Source of the DNA: Cyanobacteria bacterium REEB459
GTDB taxonomy: Bacteria > Cyanobacteriota > Cyanobacteriia > Phormidesmidales > Phormidesmidaceae
Direction of reading: 5' to 3'
Assembly (NCBI GenBank): GCA_018970085.1
Contig: JAGWXD010000011.1
Coordinates: 1-64,000 of the forward strand
DNA length: 64,000 bases
Shown here: in pieces, positions 47,231 through 57,069 of the stretch
Layout of the letters: each line of letters starts with the position of its first letter
How positions within the stretch are numbered: position 1 is the first letter of the stretch
Notes under the pieces: generated by a model
Told to the model about the DNA's origin: nothing
The model's input: the letters and a program-made list of their open reading frames with translations, nothing else
The model's database searches: none
Made by a program: the position numbers and the translations under genes

Positions 47231-50200
47231 ATGACCATACTACACCTTAACTGGTTTCCTCAAGAGCAGCGGTTCTGGCTCTGGGGAGAAGCATGGAAAC
47301 CTTTGCCGACGGAGGGGGTGTCCCCCTGGTGTGGGGTCTCTTTGTATCCCTACGCCGTGACTCAGCCCGAATTAGCGATCGCCCTGGCCGCCTGCCAGAC
47401 CCACCTCCAAACGACGGGGCAGGGGTCTGCCTGTCTGCCCGCCCGCCTGATTGCCCCAGCCGGGCCCCAGGCAACTCAGGCCTCAGCTAAGTCAGGCCGG
47501 CGTTCTCAAGTCGCCAGTGCCGGCGATCCGATCTGGGGGACCTGCCTGGTGCACCTGCCTTCCCACCTGGAGGCAGACCGGTTGGTGCCGATTCACTCCG
47601 CCAGTACCAGCCTGGATTCCCCTTGTGCCCCCCCACTTCTCCATCCCTGGCAGGTAGAGGGATGGTGGTTGACCCCTGGCCAGTTGGTGCCGATGTTGAT
47701 GGCCCTGCCCCTGGGCCCATCTCTGACGGCTGCAACCGATTGGATTGGCTCTGATTTACGCTTTTGGGGCCATAGCTGCCGTTGGGGTTTGAATCTGCTG
47801 GCCCGGGGTAAGTTTCTACCAGGTATTGAGGTCACCAACCAGACTCTGACGGCGACCTGGAGCCCGCTGATTGATAGTGCGATCGACCAGGAGCGGTTGC
47901 GCCATTTGGCCCTGGCTATGCCCCTGGTCTGTCGTAGCTATGAAGTTTGCAATGCCAGCCCCCTGCCCTTGAGTTGTCCTATCTGCCTGACCGACGCTCA
48001 GATCCTATTAATCTCTTTTTTAACCAGCCTGATTGATGCCCAGGTGCGCCATACCCCTCTGCTCTCACCTCGCCAGCTGGCTAACCTGGGGCAGGAACTG
48101 CCTCTAGAAGCCTGGCTCCAGGCCCTCACCAGACCCCGCAACAGTGTTCAGGTCAGTGGTAGCGCTGCCACTCGCCTGCAGGAGGCACTCACCACCTGGA
48201 CCACCCCCTTGCAGCGGCAGCAGACCGATGCGGCTTGGCAATTTCGCCTGCGGCTGGTTTTACAGCCCCCCAGCCCTGAGCAGTCTCGGTGGCAATTGGT
48301 TTACTGGTTGCAATCGGTGGCTAATCCGGACTGGCAGATCAGCGCCGCCGAGATCTGGCCCCATCCCCTGGCAGAGTTGTACTACCAGGGTATCGGACTG
48401 CCGGCTCCCCAGGAAACCTTACTGGCAGCTCTGGGACGAGCGGCTCGATTTTACGAGCCTTTGCGAGAAAGTTTACGGCAGCCCCATCCTACTTGCTGCC
48501 AGCTTGATTCCCTCCAAGCCTATGCTTTTATTAAGGCTTCGGCCTGGCAATTACAGGACCACGGGGTTGAGGTTGAGCTGCCTCCAGGGTTGGCCCCCAG
48601 CGGCGATGAGGGTCAGAACCGCCTGGGCTTGAAGGTGCAGGCGGAGGTGCCGCCGTCGCGCCAGCGCTTAGGCTTGAAAAGCCTCCTGAATTTTCGTTGG
48701 GATTTATCTCTGGCGGGGGAAACCCTTAGCCCTGCTGAGTTTGAGCAGTTAATTAATCAAGGCTCACCCCTGGTGCAGATTAAGGATCGTTGGGTTGAAC
48801 TTAGACCCCAGGAGGTGAAGGCGGCCCAGCGCTTTTTGCAGGGTCAGAAAACCCCTACGGCGCTTTCTGTAGAAGATGCTCTACGCATGAGTACTGGCGA
48901 TACCCAGGTGATTGAAAAACTACCGGTAGTTAGTTTTGAAGCGTCTGGGGTGTTGCAACAGTTAATTGATACCCTCACGACGGGCAACCAAGCCCTCACC
49001 GTGATGGCAGAACCCCCCGGTTTTCAAGGGACTTTGCGACCTTATCAAGGGCGTGGGGTGGCCTGGTTGGCCTTTTTAGAACAGTGGGGTCTGGGTGCCT
49101 GTCTGGCTGACGATATGGGCCTGGGCAAAACCGTTCAACTGATTGCCTTTTTACTCCACTTGCAACACCAGGGCTGGCTCGAAACTCCCTCCCTGCTGGT
49201 TTGCCCCACCTCGGTGGTGGGCAACTGGGAGAAGGAGGTGCGGCGCTTTGCACCGGGGCTAAAAATCCTGGTTTACCACGGTGATAAGCGCCCTAGGGGG
49301 AAAGATCTGGCGGCGGCGATCGCTGGTCAAGCTCTGGTTATTACCAGCTATGCCCTGGTCTACCGAGACCTGGCTGCTCTGCGGTCGGTGCCATGGCAGT
49401 GTCTGGTGTTGGATGAAGCCCAAACTATTAAAAACCCAGATGCCAAGCAATCCCGGGCGGTGCGAGACCTTCAGGGGCAGTTTCGGATTGCCCTCACCGG
49501 TACCCCGGTGGAGAATCGGCTGACTGAGTTATGGTCGATTATGGACTTTTTAAACCCTGGTTATCTGGGCCCCAAAAACTTTTTTCAGCGCCGCTTTGCC
49601 ACTCCCATTGAGCGCTATGGTGACACCGCTTCTCTCAAAACCCTGAAGGCCTTGGTACAGCCCTTTATGTTGCGGCGGCTGAAGACCGATCGCAGCATTA
49701 TTCAAGATTTACCAGAAAAGCAGGAGATGACCGTCTTTTGTGGCCTTTCTCCAGAACAGGCCAGGCTCTATCAGCAGGCGGTGGATGCGGCTCTGGCTGA
49801 TCTGGATGAGGCGACAGGACTCCAGCGCCGGGGCCAGATTTTGGCCTTGTTGACACGACTCAAGCAAATCTGCAATCATCCGGCGTTGTTTTTGCAGGAG
49901 TCCAGTTTGGGATTGAAGGGGCGATCGGCTAAACTACAGCGTTTAGACGAAATGGTGGAGGAATTGGTAGCAGAGGGTGATCGGGCCTTAATTTTTACCC
50001 AATTTGCTGAGTGGGGCAAGTTGTTGCAACGACATTTAGAGTCCCACCTGGGCTACCGGGCCCTATTGCTTTATGGGGGCACCTCTAAGACTCAGCGGGA
50101 GGCCATGGTCGATCGCTTCCAAAATGACCCTGCTGCTCCCCCGCTGTTTATTTTGTCTTTAAAGGCAGGGGGAGTAGGGCTAAACCTGACCCGGGCTAGC

Positions 50201-50476
50201 CATGTCTTTCATTTTGATCGCTGGTGGAATCCAGCGGTGGAAAACCAGGCTACGGATCGAGCTTTTCGCATTGGTCAAACCCGTAACGTACAGGTCCATA
50301 AATTTGTCTGTAACGGCACCCTGGAAGAGCGAATTCACGACATGATTGAAACCAAGAAAGGTCTGTCTGATCAGGTAGTCAGTGAAGGGGAAACCTGGTT
50401 GACCGAACTTGATACCGATCAACTCCGCAGTTTGTTGCTGCTGGATCGTCAGGCAATTATCGACGAAGAGGATTAG
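47231..50476 (+). CDS. SNF2-family DEAD/DEAH helicase-like ATPase
   Basis: This 1081-residue Swi2/Snf2-type translocase is of the bacterial HepA/RapA-like group. The N-terminal about 500 residues are a variable cyanobacterial region with an SNF2-associated segment. The motor has Walker A ADDMGLGKTVQL at about residue 626, Walker B LDEAQ (about 726), LTGTPVENRL, then the second RecA lobe with FTQFAEWG, LSLKAGGVGLNLT and DRAFRIGQTRNVQVHKFV. It probably remodels protein-DNA complexes or RNA polymerase; no partner methyltransferase or nuclease lies nearby, so a defence role is not supported. Starts 102 bp after xth. Confidence 0.92.
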   Translation: MTILHLNWFPQEQRFWLWGEAWKPLPTEGVSPWCGVSLYPYAVTQPELAIALAACQTHLQTTGQGSACLPARLIAPAGPQATQASAKSGRRSQVASAGDPIWGTCLVHLPSHLEADRLVPIHSASTSLDSPCAPPLLHPWQVEGWWLTPGQLVPMLMALPLGPSLTAATDWIGSDLRFWGHSCRWGLNLLARGKFLPGIEVTNQTLTATWSPLIDSAIDQERLRHLALAMPLVCRSYEVCNASPLPLSCPICLTDAQILLISFLTSLIDAQVRHTPLLSPRQLANLGQELPLEAWLQALTRPRNSVQVSGSAATRLQEALTTWTTPLQRQQTDAAWQFRLRLVLQPPSPEQSRWQLVYWLQSVANPDWQISAAEIWPHPLAELYYQGIGLPAPQETLLAALGRAARFYEPLRESLRQPHPTCCQLDSLQAYAFIKASAWQLQDHGVEVELPPGLAPSGDEGQNRLGLKVQAEVPPSRQRLGLKSLLNFRWDLSLAGETLSPAEFEQLINQGSPLVQIKDRWVELRPQEVKAAQRFLQGQKTPTALSVEDALRMSTGDTQVIEKLPVVSFEASGVLQQLIDTLTTGNQALTVMAEPPGFQGTLRPYQGRGVAWLAFLEQWGLGACLADDMGLGKTVQLIAFLLHLQHQGWLETPSLLVCPTSVVGNWEKEVRRFAPGLKILVYHGDKRPRGKDLAAAIAGQALVITSYALVYRDLAALRSVPWQCLVLDEAQTIKNPDAKQSRAVRDLQGQFRIALTGTPVENRLTELWSIMDFLNPGYLGPKNFFQRRFATPIERYGDTASLKTLKALVQPFMLRRLKTDRSIIQDLPEKQEMTVFCGLSPEQARLYQQAVDAALADLDEATGLQRRGQILALLTRLKQICNHPALFLQESSLGLKGRSAKLQRLDEMVEELVAEGDRALIFTQFAEWGKLLQRHLESHLGYRALLLYGGTSKTQREAMVDRFQNDPAAPPLFILSLKAGGVGLNLTRASHVFHFDRWWNPAVENQATDRAFRIGQTRNVQVHKFVCNGTLEERIHDMIETKKGLSDQVVSEGETWLTELDTDQLRSLLLLDRQAIIDEED

Positions 50477-50696
50477 GGTGTAATCCCAGGGGAATGCGAT
50501 CGCAAAAAGAAAAAAGCGATGTTAGCATTTTGGCTGCATTGAAGATGGCCTGGAGAGGCTGCGGCTAAAAAAGCTAAGATCATACCCGGTTAATTTAGTG
50601 GCACAGCCCTGGGGATCAAGAAGGGATCACAAGGGTTATGGTTTTTTTGGTGATTTTGCCACGCCTGACTCCAACAGTTTTGATTAAAGGTTGACT

Positions 50697-51263
50697 ATGA
50701 TATTTTCTGCCCGTGGTTTGAAATTTATGTTAGTGGCCCTGGCCACCACTACTCTAGCCACCGGGGTTGGTACTGCCCTGGTGCCTCAGGTCAGCCAGGC
50801 TCAAACCGGATTCACAATTTTTGGCGGGATTGATCCGGCCTACCGCTTGAGTTACTTTATTGATGCCAATCGGCCCCGGAGTGCTGATGCCCGTTATTAT
50901 TTGCAGGTGGGGAGAAATAAAGTTTCCCGAGATGTGATTGCGTTGCAGATTGAATATCCCAAAAGTTTTACCGATACTGACGGTGAAATTAACCCTGATA
51001 CCATTGAAATTCGTCAGGGAGACTGGCGCGGTGGCCAGGTGATTCCAGTTAAATCCATTAGTCTTGGCCAAGCTGACGGCCGTATCGACATTATTCCAGA
51101 CAAGCCGATTCCCAAGGGCACCAATTTTGTGGTGGTCCTATCTAAGGTACGCAATCCCAGTATGTATGGCTATCATTACTTCAATTTGAGAATGACATAC
51201 CAGGGTGACGTTGTGGATCGCTATGTAGGTACCTGGCCTCTAGAACTGGGGGCAGGAGACTAA
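50697..51263 (+). CDS. DUF2808 domain exported protein
   Basis: This 188-residue protein has a signal peptide (LKFMLVALATTTLATGVGTALVP, cut near SQA-QT), then a DUF2808 domain typical of cyanobacteria: YFIDANRPRSADARYYLQVGR, ALQIEYPKSFTDTDGEI and a C-terminal YHYFNLRMTYQGD. Function unknown, extracytoplasmic. The ATG at 50697 has AAAGG upstream; a TTG six bases earlier is also in frame. A CCCC-TAATT-GGGG hairpin follows at 51325-51337 and may act as a weak terminator. Confidence 0.85.
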   Translation: MIFSARGLKFMLVALATTTLATGVGTALVPQVSQAQTGFTIFGGIDPAYRLSYFIDANRPRSADARYYLQVGRNKVSRDVIALQIEYPKSFTDTDGEINPDTIEIRQGDWRGGQVIPVKSISLGQADGRIDIIPDKPIPKGTNFVVVLSKVRNPSMYGYHYFNLRMTYQGDVVDRYVGTWPLELGAGD

Positions 51264-51505
51264 GCCGTGCTAGTCTGGTAACTCAAGCGCCTGCCTGGCT
51301 GCTGGTGCGTCAACTCTAGGTGCTCCCCTAATTGGGGTTAGCATAATTGCGGTTAAAATCTAGGGGGTCTAATTACGCTATGAATCGTAAAATTAGCGTG
51401 ATCCGGCTTATTATAGTACTGGTTTTATGACGCTCTTTCTACGGGACTGGCAATCGTAGTCCATGGTTAGACTGGTGGTTTTCTACATTATTTCCATGAG
51501 GACCT

Positions 51506-52363
51506 GTGGCCAACCTAGCACCTACCCAGATCGAACAACTGCAGAAGATTGGAGCCTATCTCAGCCAGCTACGGCAGGATCGAGGTTTATCTCTTGATGT
51601 TGTTGCTAATCAGACCTTTATTCGCCCTACTATTCTACAGGCCATCGAAGCTGGCCTGCACCAAGACTTACCCCAGCCGATTTTTATTCAGGGCTTTATT
51701 CGCCGCTATGGCGATAGTTTGGGCCTGGATGGTAAGGCCCTTGCCCAGGAGTTTTCTCTCACCCCCACGGATATAAATCCTATCCATGGCTTTTTGCCTG
51801 ACAATGGGGAGGTTAAGCCGGTGGCCAGCAATGGGACTAAGCCCCCGGCGGCTCAGCAGGAGCTGGCTCAACCTCAGATCACCCCTCGGGTTCGGTCTTT
51901 GCCCCGGCCCCGTGTTGCCAGGGGGGGGCGTCAGGGTGTCAGGTTTTTGGGTTTAGGCCTGGGTTTGGCGCTGCTGGCCTTGGGCTGGTGGTGGTGGAAG
52001 GGCTGGGACAGTTCCTCACCGGTGCAGTCTGTCGCTCCTAGCCAATCTGTTTCCCCTGTTTCAATGGTTAAACCCACCCCTTCCCCGGCTAAGCCAGTGG
52101 CTCCTGTGGTCGTGCAGACCAGTCTGAGCGATCGCTCCTGGTTAGCTGTGACTGCCGATGGTCAATCTCTGTACGAAGGCATTGTGCCGAAGGGCTATGT
52201 AAAAACCTGGACAGCTCAACAATCTATGTTGATCAAGGCTGGTAATGCAGGTGCTGTCAACCTCACCATCAATGGTGATAAGACCGTGGTTATGGGTAAG
52301 CCCGGTGCGGTGAAAACCCTGACCCTGAGGCCAGAGTCAACCGCCGCAGTGATCGTCCCCTAA
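51506..52363 (+). CDS. RodZ-like membrane protein with HTH domain
   Basis: In this 285-residue protein an N-terminal Xre-type helix-turn-helix region (IGAYLSQLRQDRGLSLDVVANQ to FIQGFIRRYGDSLGLD, about 12-85) is followed by a basic, proline-rich linker, one membrane helix near 150-170 (FLGLGLGLALLALGWWWWKGW) and a C-terminal DUF4115 beta domain (SWLAVTADGQSLYEGIVPKG). This matches RodZ, which links MreB to the wall-synthesis machinery. mreB is not in the window. Start is GTG at 51506. Confidence 0.85.
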   Translation: MANLAPTQIEQLQKIGAYLSQLRQDRGLSLDVVANQTFIRPTILQAIEAGLHQDLPQPIFIQGFIRRYGDSLGLDGKALAQEFSLTPTDINPIHGFLPDNGEVKPVASNGTKPPAAQQELAQPQITPRVRSLPRPRVARGGRQGVRFLGLGLGLALLALGWWWWKGWDSSSPVQSVAPSQSVSPVSMVKPTPSPAKPVAPVVVQTSLSDRSWLAVTADGQSLYEGIVPKGYVKTWTAQQSMLIKAGNAGAVNLTINGDKTVVMGKPGAVKTLTLRPESTAAVIVP

Positions 52364-52518
52364 CCTGACCCGGGGGCTGCTATGGCCATGGCCTTTACCG
52401 GTCGGCTGGCCCGTAGAGGCTGCTAGAGCGTTAACCCCTAATTTCCAGGCCGGCTATTGCCCTGCATGATTGGTTGCGGTGGTCTGGGGTATGGCTAAGC
52501 GGTGGGCCTAGGGGTTCG

Positions 52519-53331
52519 TCAGCCGATGGTGCCGGCGGTGAGCGGCGCGATCGCTCGTGAAATATTCTTACCATTGACGCTTACAGACATTACAGTATTG
52601 TCGGGAAAGGGCTGCCACGGGCCCTTAAAGAGGGGTTCAGAAGCTAGCAAAAAACCGCCGGGAAGCTGGGCATCCTGTTCCAGCCAGTACAGCGAGGGGG
52701 ACTGACCAGAACTATCGTATCGGCAGGCTACCAGTTGCTGGCCGTTACTCATGACAATGTTAGCCATGACTCGAATCCCGTAGGTCTGGGCATAGAGACC
52801 CAGATCGCCAATCACCCCCTGCAGGGCCTTAGCTAAACTAGAGACCCCTGTCTCCAGTCGATGCATGACCATAGCGAAGATGTGTTCAGAATCGGTCAAC
52901 CCATGGATAGTCTGGTAGATCGGATCGGGCAGGCTGTCTCGAATCGGTCGGTACAGGCTGTGGCGAAAGTTTTCAATATAGCCGTTGTGAATAAAGCTGA
53001 CCGCACCTGAGGCAAAGGGCTGGCAATTGTGCAGGTCGACTGCCAGACCCGGGGTGGCGCTGCGGACATAGGCGAGTAGATTGCCGGTCTCGATGAAGCG
53101 GCAGAGGTGGGGTAGGTTGATGTCATTCCAGGCGGGTATGGTATTGCGGTAAACATAGGGAACCTCTTGGCGCTGGGGATGGTACCAGCCCAAGCCAATG
53201 CCATCACCATTTAAGGTGGCTACTTCCATTTCCTTGGGTTGGTAGCTTTGCACAATCAAGGAATGGTCTGGATCGTAGATCAGGCGTTGGAGTTGAATGG
53301 GGGGGCCCAGATAGGCCAACAGACGACACAT
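52519..53331 (-). CDS. Class II glutamine amidotransferase, EgtC-like
   Basis: This 270-residue N-terminal-nucleophile amidohydrolase has the catalytic cysteine right after the initiator (MCRLLAYLGP), with GDGIGLGWYHP, AYVRSATPG, NCQPFASGAVSFIHNGYIENF and LTDSEHIFAMV. The family includes EgtC, which removes glutamate in ergothioneine synthesis, and uncharacterised relatives. egtB and egtD are not nearby, so the ergothioneine role is uncertain. It is convergent with the RodZ gene and adjacent, on the same strand, to the 7TM-HD phosphodiesterase gene. Confidence 0.85.
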   Translation of the reverse strand: MCRLLAYLGPPIQLQRLIYDPDHSLIVQSYQPKEMEVATLNGDGIGLGWYHPQRQEVPYVYRNTIPAWNDINLPHLCRFIETGNLLAYVRSATPGLAVDLHNCQPFASGAVSFIHNGYIENFRHSLYRPIRDSLPDPIYQTIHGLTDSEHIFAMVMHRLETGVSSLAKALQGVIGDLGLYAQTYGIRVMANIVMSNGQQLVACRYDSSGQSPSLYWLEQDAQLPGGFLLASEPLFKGPWQPFPDNTVMSVSVNGKNISRAIAPLTAGTIG

Positions 53332-53351
53332 GGCGATGGTGTTGTGTGAGG

Positions 53352-55913
53352 TTAGGACTGTTTCGCGCTAATTGAACCGGGCTGACTCTGCCAGCCTACT
53401 CTAGAGCTGAATACGGCCTGAGGATAGGCGATGCGTTTATGGTGATATTGTTGCCAGACCTGCACAAAAATGTCTGCAATCACCGCCAGATGCTCTCGAG
53501 TTAACCCTGATGATTCTAACTGGTGTTCTCGCCAGCGGGCCCTAAGGATGCGATTGACCATGGTTAAGGCTTCTTCGGTGGTGGCGTCGCTTAGCGATCG
53601 CAGCGCTGCTTCGCAGGAGTCCGCCAGCATTACAATACCGGTTTCAGGGGACTGGGGTGTCGGCCCCGGATAGCGAAAGTCTTCTATGGCTAGGGTAAGG
53701 TTGGTATTGGCTTGAGCCAGTTCTTCAGCCTGGTGATAAAAATAGCTGATCAGCATGGTGCCCTGATGTTCGGGAATAAAGGCTTGCACTGCTCGAGGCA
53801 GGTGACATTTGCGGGCCATGGCTAGACCTTCGGTGACATGTTTCTTAATAATCGCTGCGCTTAACCAGGGATTTTGCAGGGTGTCGTGTTTATTCGGTCC
53901 TCCCATCTGGTTTTCAATAAAACCCAGGGGGTCGTGCATCTTACCAATATCGTGGTATAAAGTCCCTGCCCTCACCAGCTCAACATTGCAACCCAGGGCT
54001 CCGGCTGCGGCTTCCGCCAGGCTGGCTACGAATAGGGTGTGTTGAAAGGTGCCAGGGGCTTCCGTAGCCAGGCGCTTGAGCATCGGGCGATTGGGATTCG
54101 AAAGCTCTGCTAAACGAATCGCTGTAATCAGATCAAATCCCCGTTCCAGGTAGGGACTCAGCCCCAGGGCGACAACGATAGATAGAATGCCGTAGATACC
54201 CTGTAGTCCAGAACTGGTGAGAATCATCAGCCAAGCTGACCCCAGGGCGACCGGGTTAATCATCAAACTTAAGACCAGGTATAGGGTTGCCTGGGTCAGA
54301 CCGACCAAGCCTCCCACCATGGCCAGCTCTTCGCGAGAGCGCAGGCGCTCTGCCAGTAGACTACTGGCCAAGGCGCCGATAACGGCGGTGGCAAAAGCTA
54401 CCCCACTGACGCTGGATCCTATCGGTAGTACCAGGGCTAGCATCAGCACCAGCACGCTTCCCAGGGCTGGACCGTAGAAGCTGCCAGTCAGCATCCCAAT
54501 TGCCGGTAAGCCGTAGGTCACCAGTCCAAACATATTCAGACCTCCAGCGGCCATCACCATCAGGGTAACCAGTAGATAGTCTCGCCTATCTAGATGGTGG
54601 TGGCTCAGGCGTTCGGTCCACAAAAATAACCCTAAACAGCCAGCGATGAGGCTGCCGAATAACACTAAGCCGCTGTAGTTAAAGCGGCGTTGACTCAGGT
54701 TAAAGTAATCTAGCAGCACAAATTGGCTCTGGCTAATACGGTGGCCTGCCGCCACAATCACATCTCCTTCGCTGACTTCTACCATCACCGGCTTAACCGC
54801 CTCTGCGGCTCGATCGGCCTGTGCCCTGGTACGATCGCTATCCTGAATCAAGTTGGGTTGCAGGGTAGCCGTCAATAGGGAAATGGTGGTTCCCTCCGCT
54901 GCTACTGGTACCGAACCCTTGAGTTGGATTTCTACGGCTCGATGCACCAGATCCGGGGGGAGGCCCAGGGGCAACCCCTGGGCCAGCATACGCTCAGCTA
55001 CCCGGTGCATGGCCATCTGACTTTGGGTCCAATCCTGGGTAGATAGGTTCAGCAGGCTGGTCAGGTCTGTTAGCCCCTGGCGTTGGCGGCTGAGCAAGCG
55101 CAGATCGGCCTGGGCTTGCTGATAACTCTGGCGAGATTGCTCCAGGTTAGCGATAACCGTTTTAAGGCTCTGGCCAGAGCTAAGTTGGCGATAGGCCCAG
55201 AGCTCTCTCAGGGCTTGAGCTGATTGGGGCGTTAGCGTGGGGTCAGCTAAACTAGCCCGATAACCTAAACCAGCCCTGGTCAGGCTAGGTGCCTGGAGGG
55301 GAGCGATCAATGTCTGAAATTTTAGCCAATCCTGGTCTTTACAACTGCGCAGGTAGGCCTGACTTGGGGTGGAGAGACTATCGGTAGACAGGATTGGTAG
55401 CAGTCCGGCTGCCTGCCTGAAACGATTAATCTCGGCCACCAGGCTATTCAAATCACTAAACACGGCCCGGGTGGTGGTCACGTCTTGTTTGAGCACAGGT
55501 AGGGTGCCGTTGCGGGCATCCCGTTGTCGATCAGCGGTGGTTTGGCGATCTTCAACGGCGACTGTATCTGGGGCGTAGATGGTTTGGGGGGCGACACTAC
55601 CCACCTGCAGCCCGGGTTGATTGTAAAACCGTTGTCCTAGGACGCCGGTGAGGGTGACTACCGTTAGGGCCAGCCCTAAGCCAGGATAATAGGGGCGATG
55701 GCGAGAGGGCCTGGGGGTAATTTTAAACAGCGGTTTGAAGGGTTTAGGGGGCGCCATTTTGGCCTGGCTTAGGGGCAATGAGGCGGGAGGGGAGGCTTTG
55801 TTAATCGGGCTGTGGGCTATCCAGCTTAAGTTTAACCACCGCCGAGGGCTTGCCCCTGGTAGGGGACGATACCAACGCTCAACCCTTGCCACAAAAGCTT
55901 GAAACGATCTCAT
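53352..55913 (-). CDS. 7TM-HD (PgpH-like) membrane phosphohydrolase
   Basis: In this 853-residue protein, after an N-terminal cytoplasmic tail and a first membrane helix (LGLALTVVTLTGVLGQ), a long extracytoplasmic 7TM-HDED domain follows to about residue 400. A seven-helix membrane region comes next (about 405-590), and then a cytoplasmic HD domain with TFQHTLFVASLAEAAA and YHDIGKM (about residue 650), then KHVTEGLAMARKCHLP and EHQGTMLISYFYHQA. This is the architecture of PgpH, which hydrolyses cyclic di-AMP; activity is inferred. The gene is next to an EgtC-like gene. Confidence 0.92.
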   Translation of the reverse strand: MRSFQAFVARVERWYRPLPGASPRRWLNLSWIAHSPINKASPPASLPLSQAKMAPPKPFKPLFKITPRPSRHRPYYPGLGLALTVVTLTGVLGQRFYNQPGLQVGSVAPQTIYAPDTVAVEDRQTTADRQRDARNGTLPVLKQDVTTTRAVFSDLNSLVAEINRFRQAAGLLPILSTDSLSTPSQAYLRSCKDQDWLKFQTLIAPLQAPSLTRAGLGYRASLADPTLTPQSAQALRELWAYRQLSSGQSLKTVIANLEQSRQSYQQAQADLRLLSRQRQGLTDLTSLLNLSTQDWTQSQMAMHRVAERMLAQGLPLGLPPDLVHRAVEIQLKGSVPVAAEGTTISLLTATLQPNLIQDSDRTRAQADRAAEAVKPVMVEVSEGDVIVAAGHRISQSQFVLLDYFNLSQRRFNYSGLVLFGSLIAGCLGLFLWTERLSHHHLDRRDYLLVTLMVMAAGGLNMFGLVTYGLPAIGMLTGSFYGPALGSVLVLMLALVLPIGSSVSGVAFATAVIGALASSLLAERLRSREELAMVGGLVGLTQATLYLVLSLMINPVALGSAWLMILTSSGLQGIYGILSIVVALGLSPYLERGFDLITAIRLAELSNPNRPMLKRLATEAPGTFQHTLFVASLAEAAAGALGCNVELVRAGTLYHDIGKMHDPLGFIENQMGGPNKHDTLQNPWLSAAIIKKHVTEGLAMARKCHLPRAVQAFIPEHQGTMLISYFYHQAEELAQANTNLTLAIEDFRYPGPTPQSPETGIVMLADSCEAALRSLSDATTEEALTMVNRILRARWREHQLESSGLTREHLAVIADIFVQVWQQYHHKRIAYPQAVFSSRVGWQSQPGSISAKQS

Positions 55914-56081
55914 AGAGGGGAATTTTCAGGATATCCTGGCCAGTCGCTCAGGTGACTGCCGATCTAAAATCCACGCCGTAAGCGGCTGGGGAATCAGGAT
56001 GCAGGCCCTATGTAATCCTAGATGCCATCTTTTATTATAGGCTGAGCCCAGACCAGGGTTAACCCTGCCATAACCCCTAGC

Positions 56082-56849
56082 TTAGAGGATAACCAGGCTA
56101 GAGACTGACTGGGGGCAGGGTTGGGCTCCGGCCCAGCGGCAGTAAAGTTGCTCTGCCAGATGGCTTAGTTGTTCGCCGTAGTCAGCACCCCAGTGAGCAG
56201 TCAGGTGGCTAGAGGGGAGATGGAACTGGCGCAGATGGGTGGGTAAGGCCGGTAGACCTCCTCTCCAGGCCACTAAAACCCCAACCAGACTAAGGGTGAC
56301 GGCGGAGCTATGGCCATGGTAGGCCAGCTGTAGGGCAGGTAAAAACTCTCCCTGACTGGCTCTGACCAGGGTTTCAATAGGTTTGAGGATGGCCTCTGGT
56401 GCCAGCTCGTTGATGGCTGGACAGCAGAACCGGGTAGGGGGAGACCAGGGGGGTGGGGTTACCATGGTTAGGCAGAGGTGTTGAAAGCTCTGGTCTAGGT
56501 GCAGAAGGGTTGAATCATCAAGACCCATGGTTTCAGCCCACCGCTGTAGGCGCTGGCGCTGGTGGCCATAGGGATTACTGTAGAGCAGCAACATCGGGAG
56601 CACTGCCAAGAGTAGGGCCGCTCGATTGTGCCTGGCCAACTGTTGCAGGGCTTGCCCCCAGGCTGGAGGGAGTGGGTCTTCTCCGCTGGCAGCGATCGCT
56701 AAAAACAGCGATCGCCAGTTGCAGTCCCATTCCCCCAGATTAGAGCCGGACTCAGTCTGCCTGTAGGTCCATACATCAACGATCACCAGGCTTTCAAAAA
56801 TTGCTCTAAAGCGCTGACGGTAAGAATCAACGGGCCAACCCGGAACCAT
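56082..56849 (-). CDS. Hypothetical protein
   Basis: This is a 255-residue, mostly helical protein, rich in Leu, Ala and Trp. It contains a hydrophobic segment (RAALLLAVLPMLLLYSNPYG) and, near residue 180-200, a glycine-containing HGHSSAVTLSLVGVLVAWRGG. The latter vaguely recalls the GG-D-D-T region of ADP-ribosylglycohydrolases without its aspartates, so I do not assign that family. It is separated from the 7TM-HD gene by about 170 bp. No function assigned. Confidence 0.6.
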   Translation of the reverse strand: MVPGWPVDSYRQRFRAIFESLVIVDVWTYRQTESGSNLGEWDCNWRSLFLAIAASGEDPLPPAWGQALQQLARHNRAALLLAVLPMLLLYSNPYGHQRQRLQRWAETMGLDDSTLLHLDQSFQHLCLTMVTPPPWSPPTRFCCPAINELAPEAILKPIETLVRASQGEFLPALQLAYHGHSSAVTLSLVGVLVAWRGGLPALPTHLRQFHLPSSHLTAHWGADYGEQLSHLAEQLYCRWAGAQPCPQSVSSLVIL

Positions 56850-57069
56850 GGCAGGGGAAAAAGCAAGACTTAAAGGAAAAAATACTTTAATATTGTAGGC
56901 TTTCAGGGGTCGCCTCTGGCTGGCTCAATTCACTCCAGATGGGTCTATAATTTTGCCTGAAGGACATAGATCAGCCTTAAGCACCAAAGGATTGGCTCCT
57001 GTCCTGGTTAAGGTTTTTCCAGGTCAGGGGCGGTTGATTGGTTTCCTTTGCACTTGTTATAACCTGCCA

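Noticed and set aside
47231-50476. DISARM-like or other SNF2-based defence system
   Set aside because: The helicase gene stands between xth and a DUF2808 gene without a methyltransferase, phospholipase D or DUF1998 partner.
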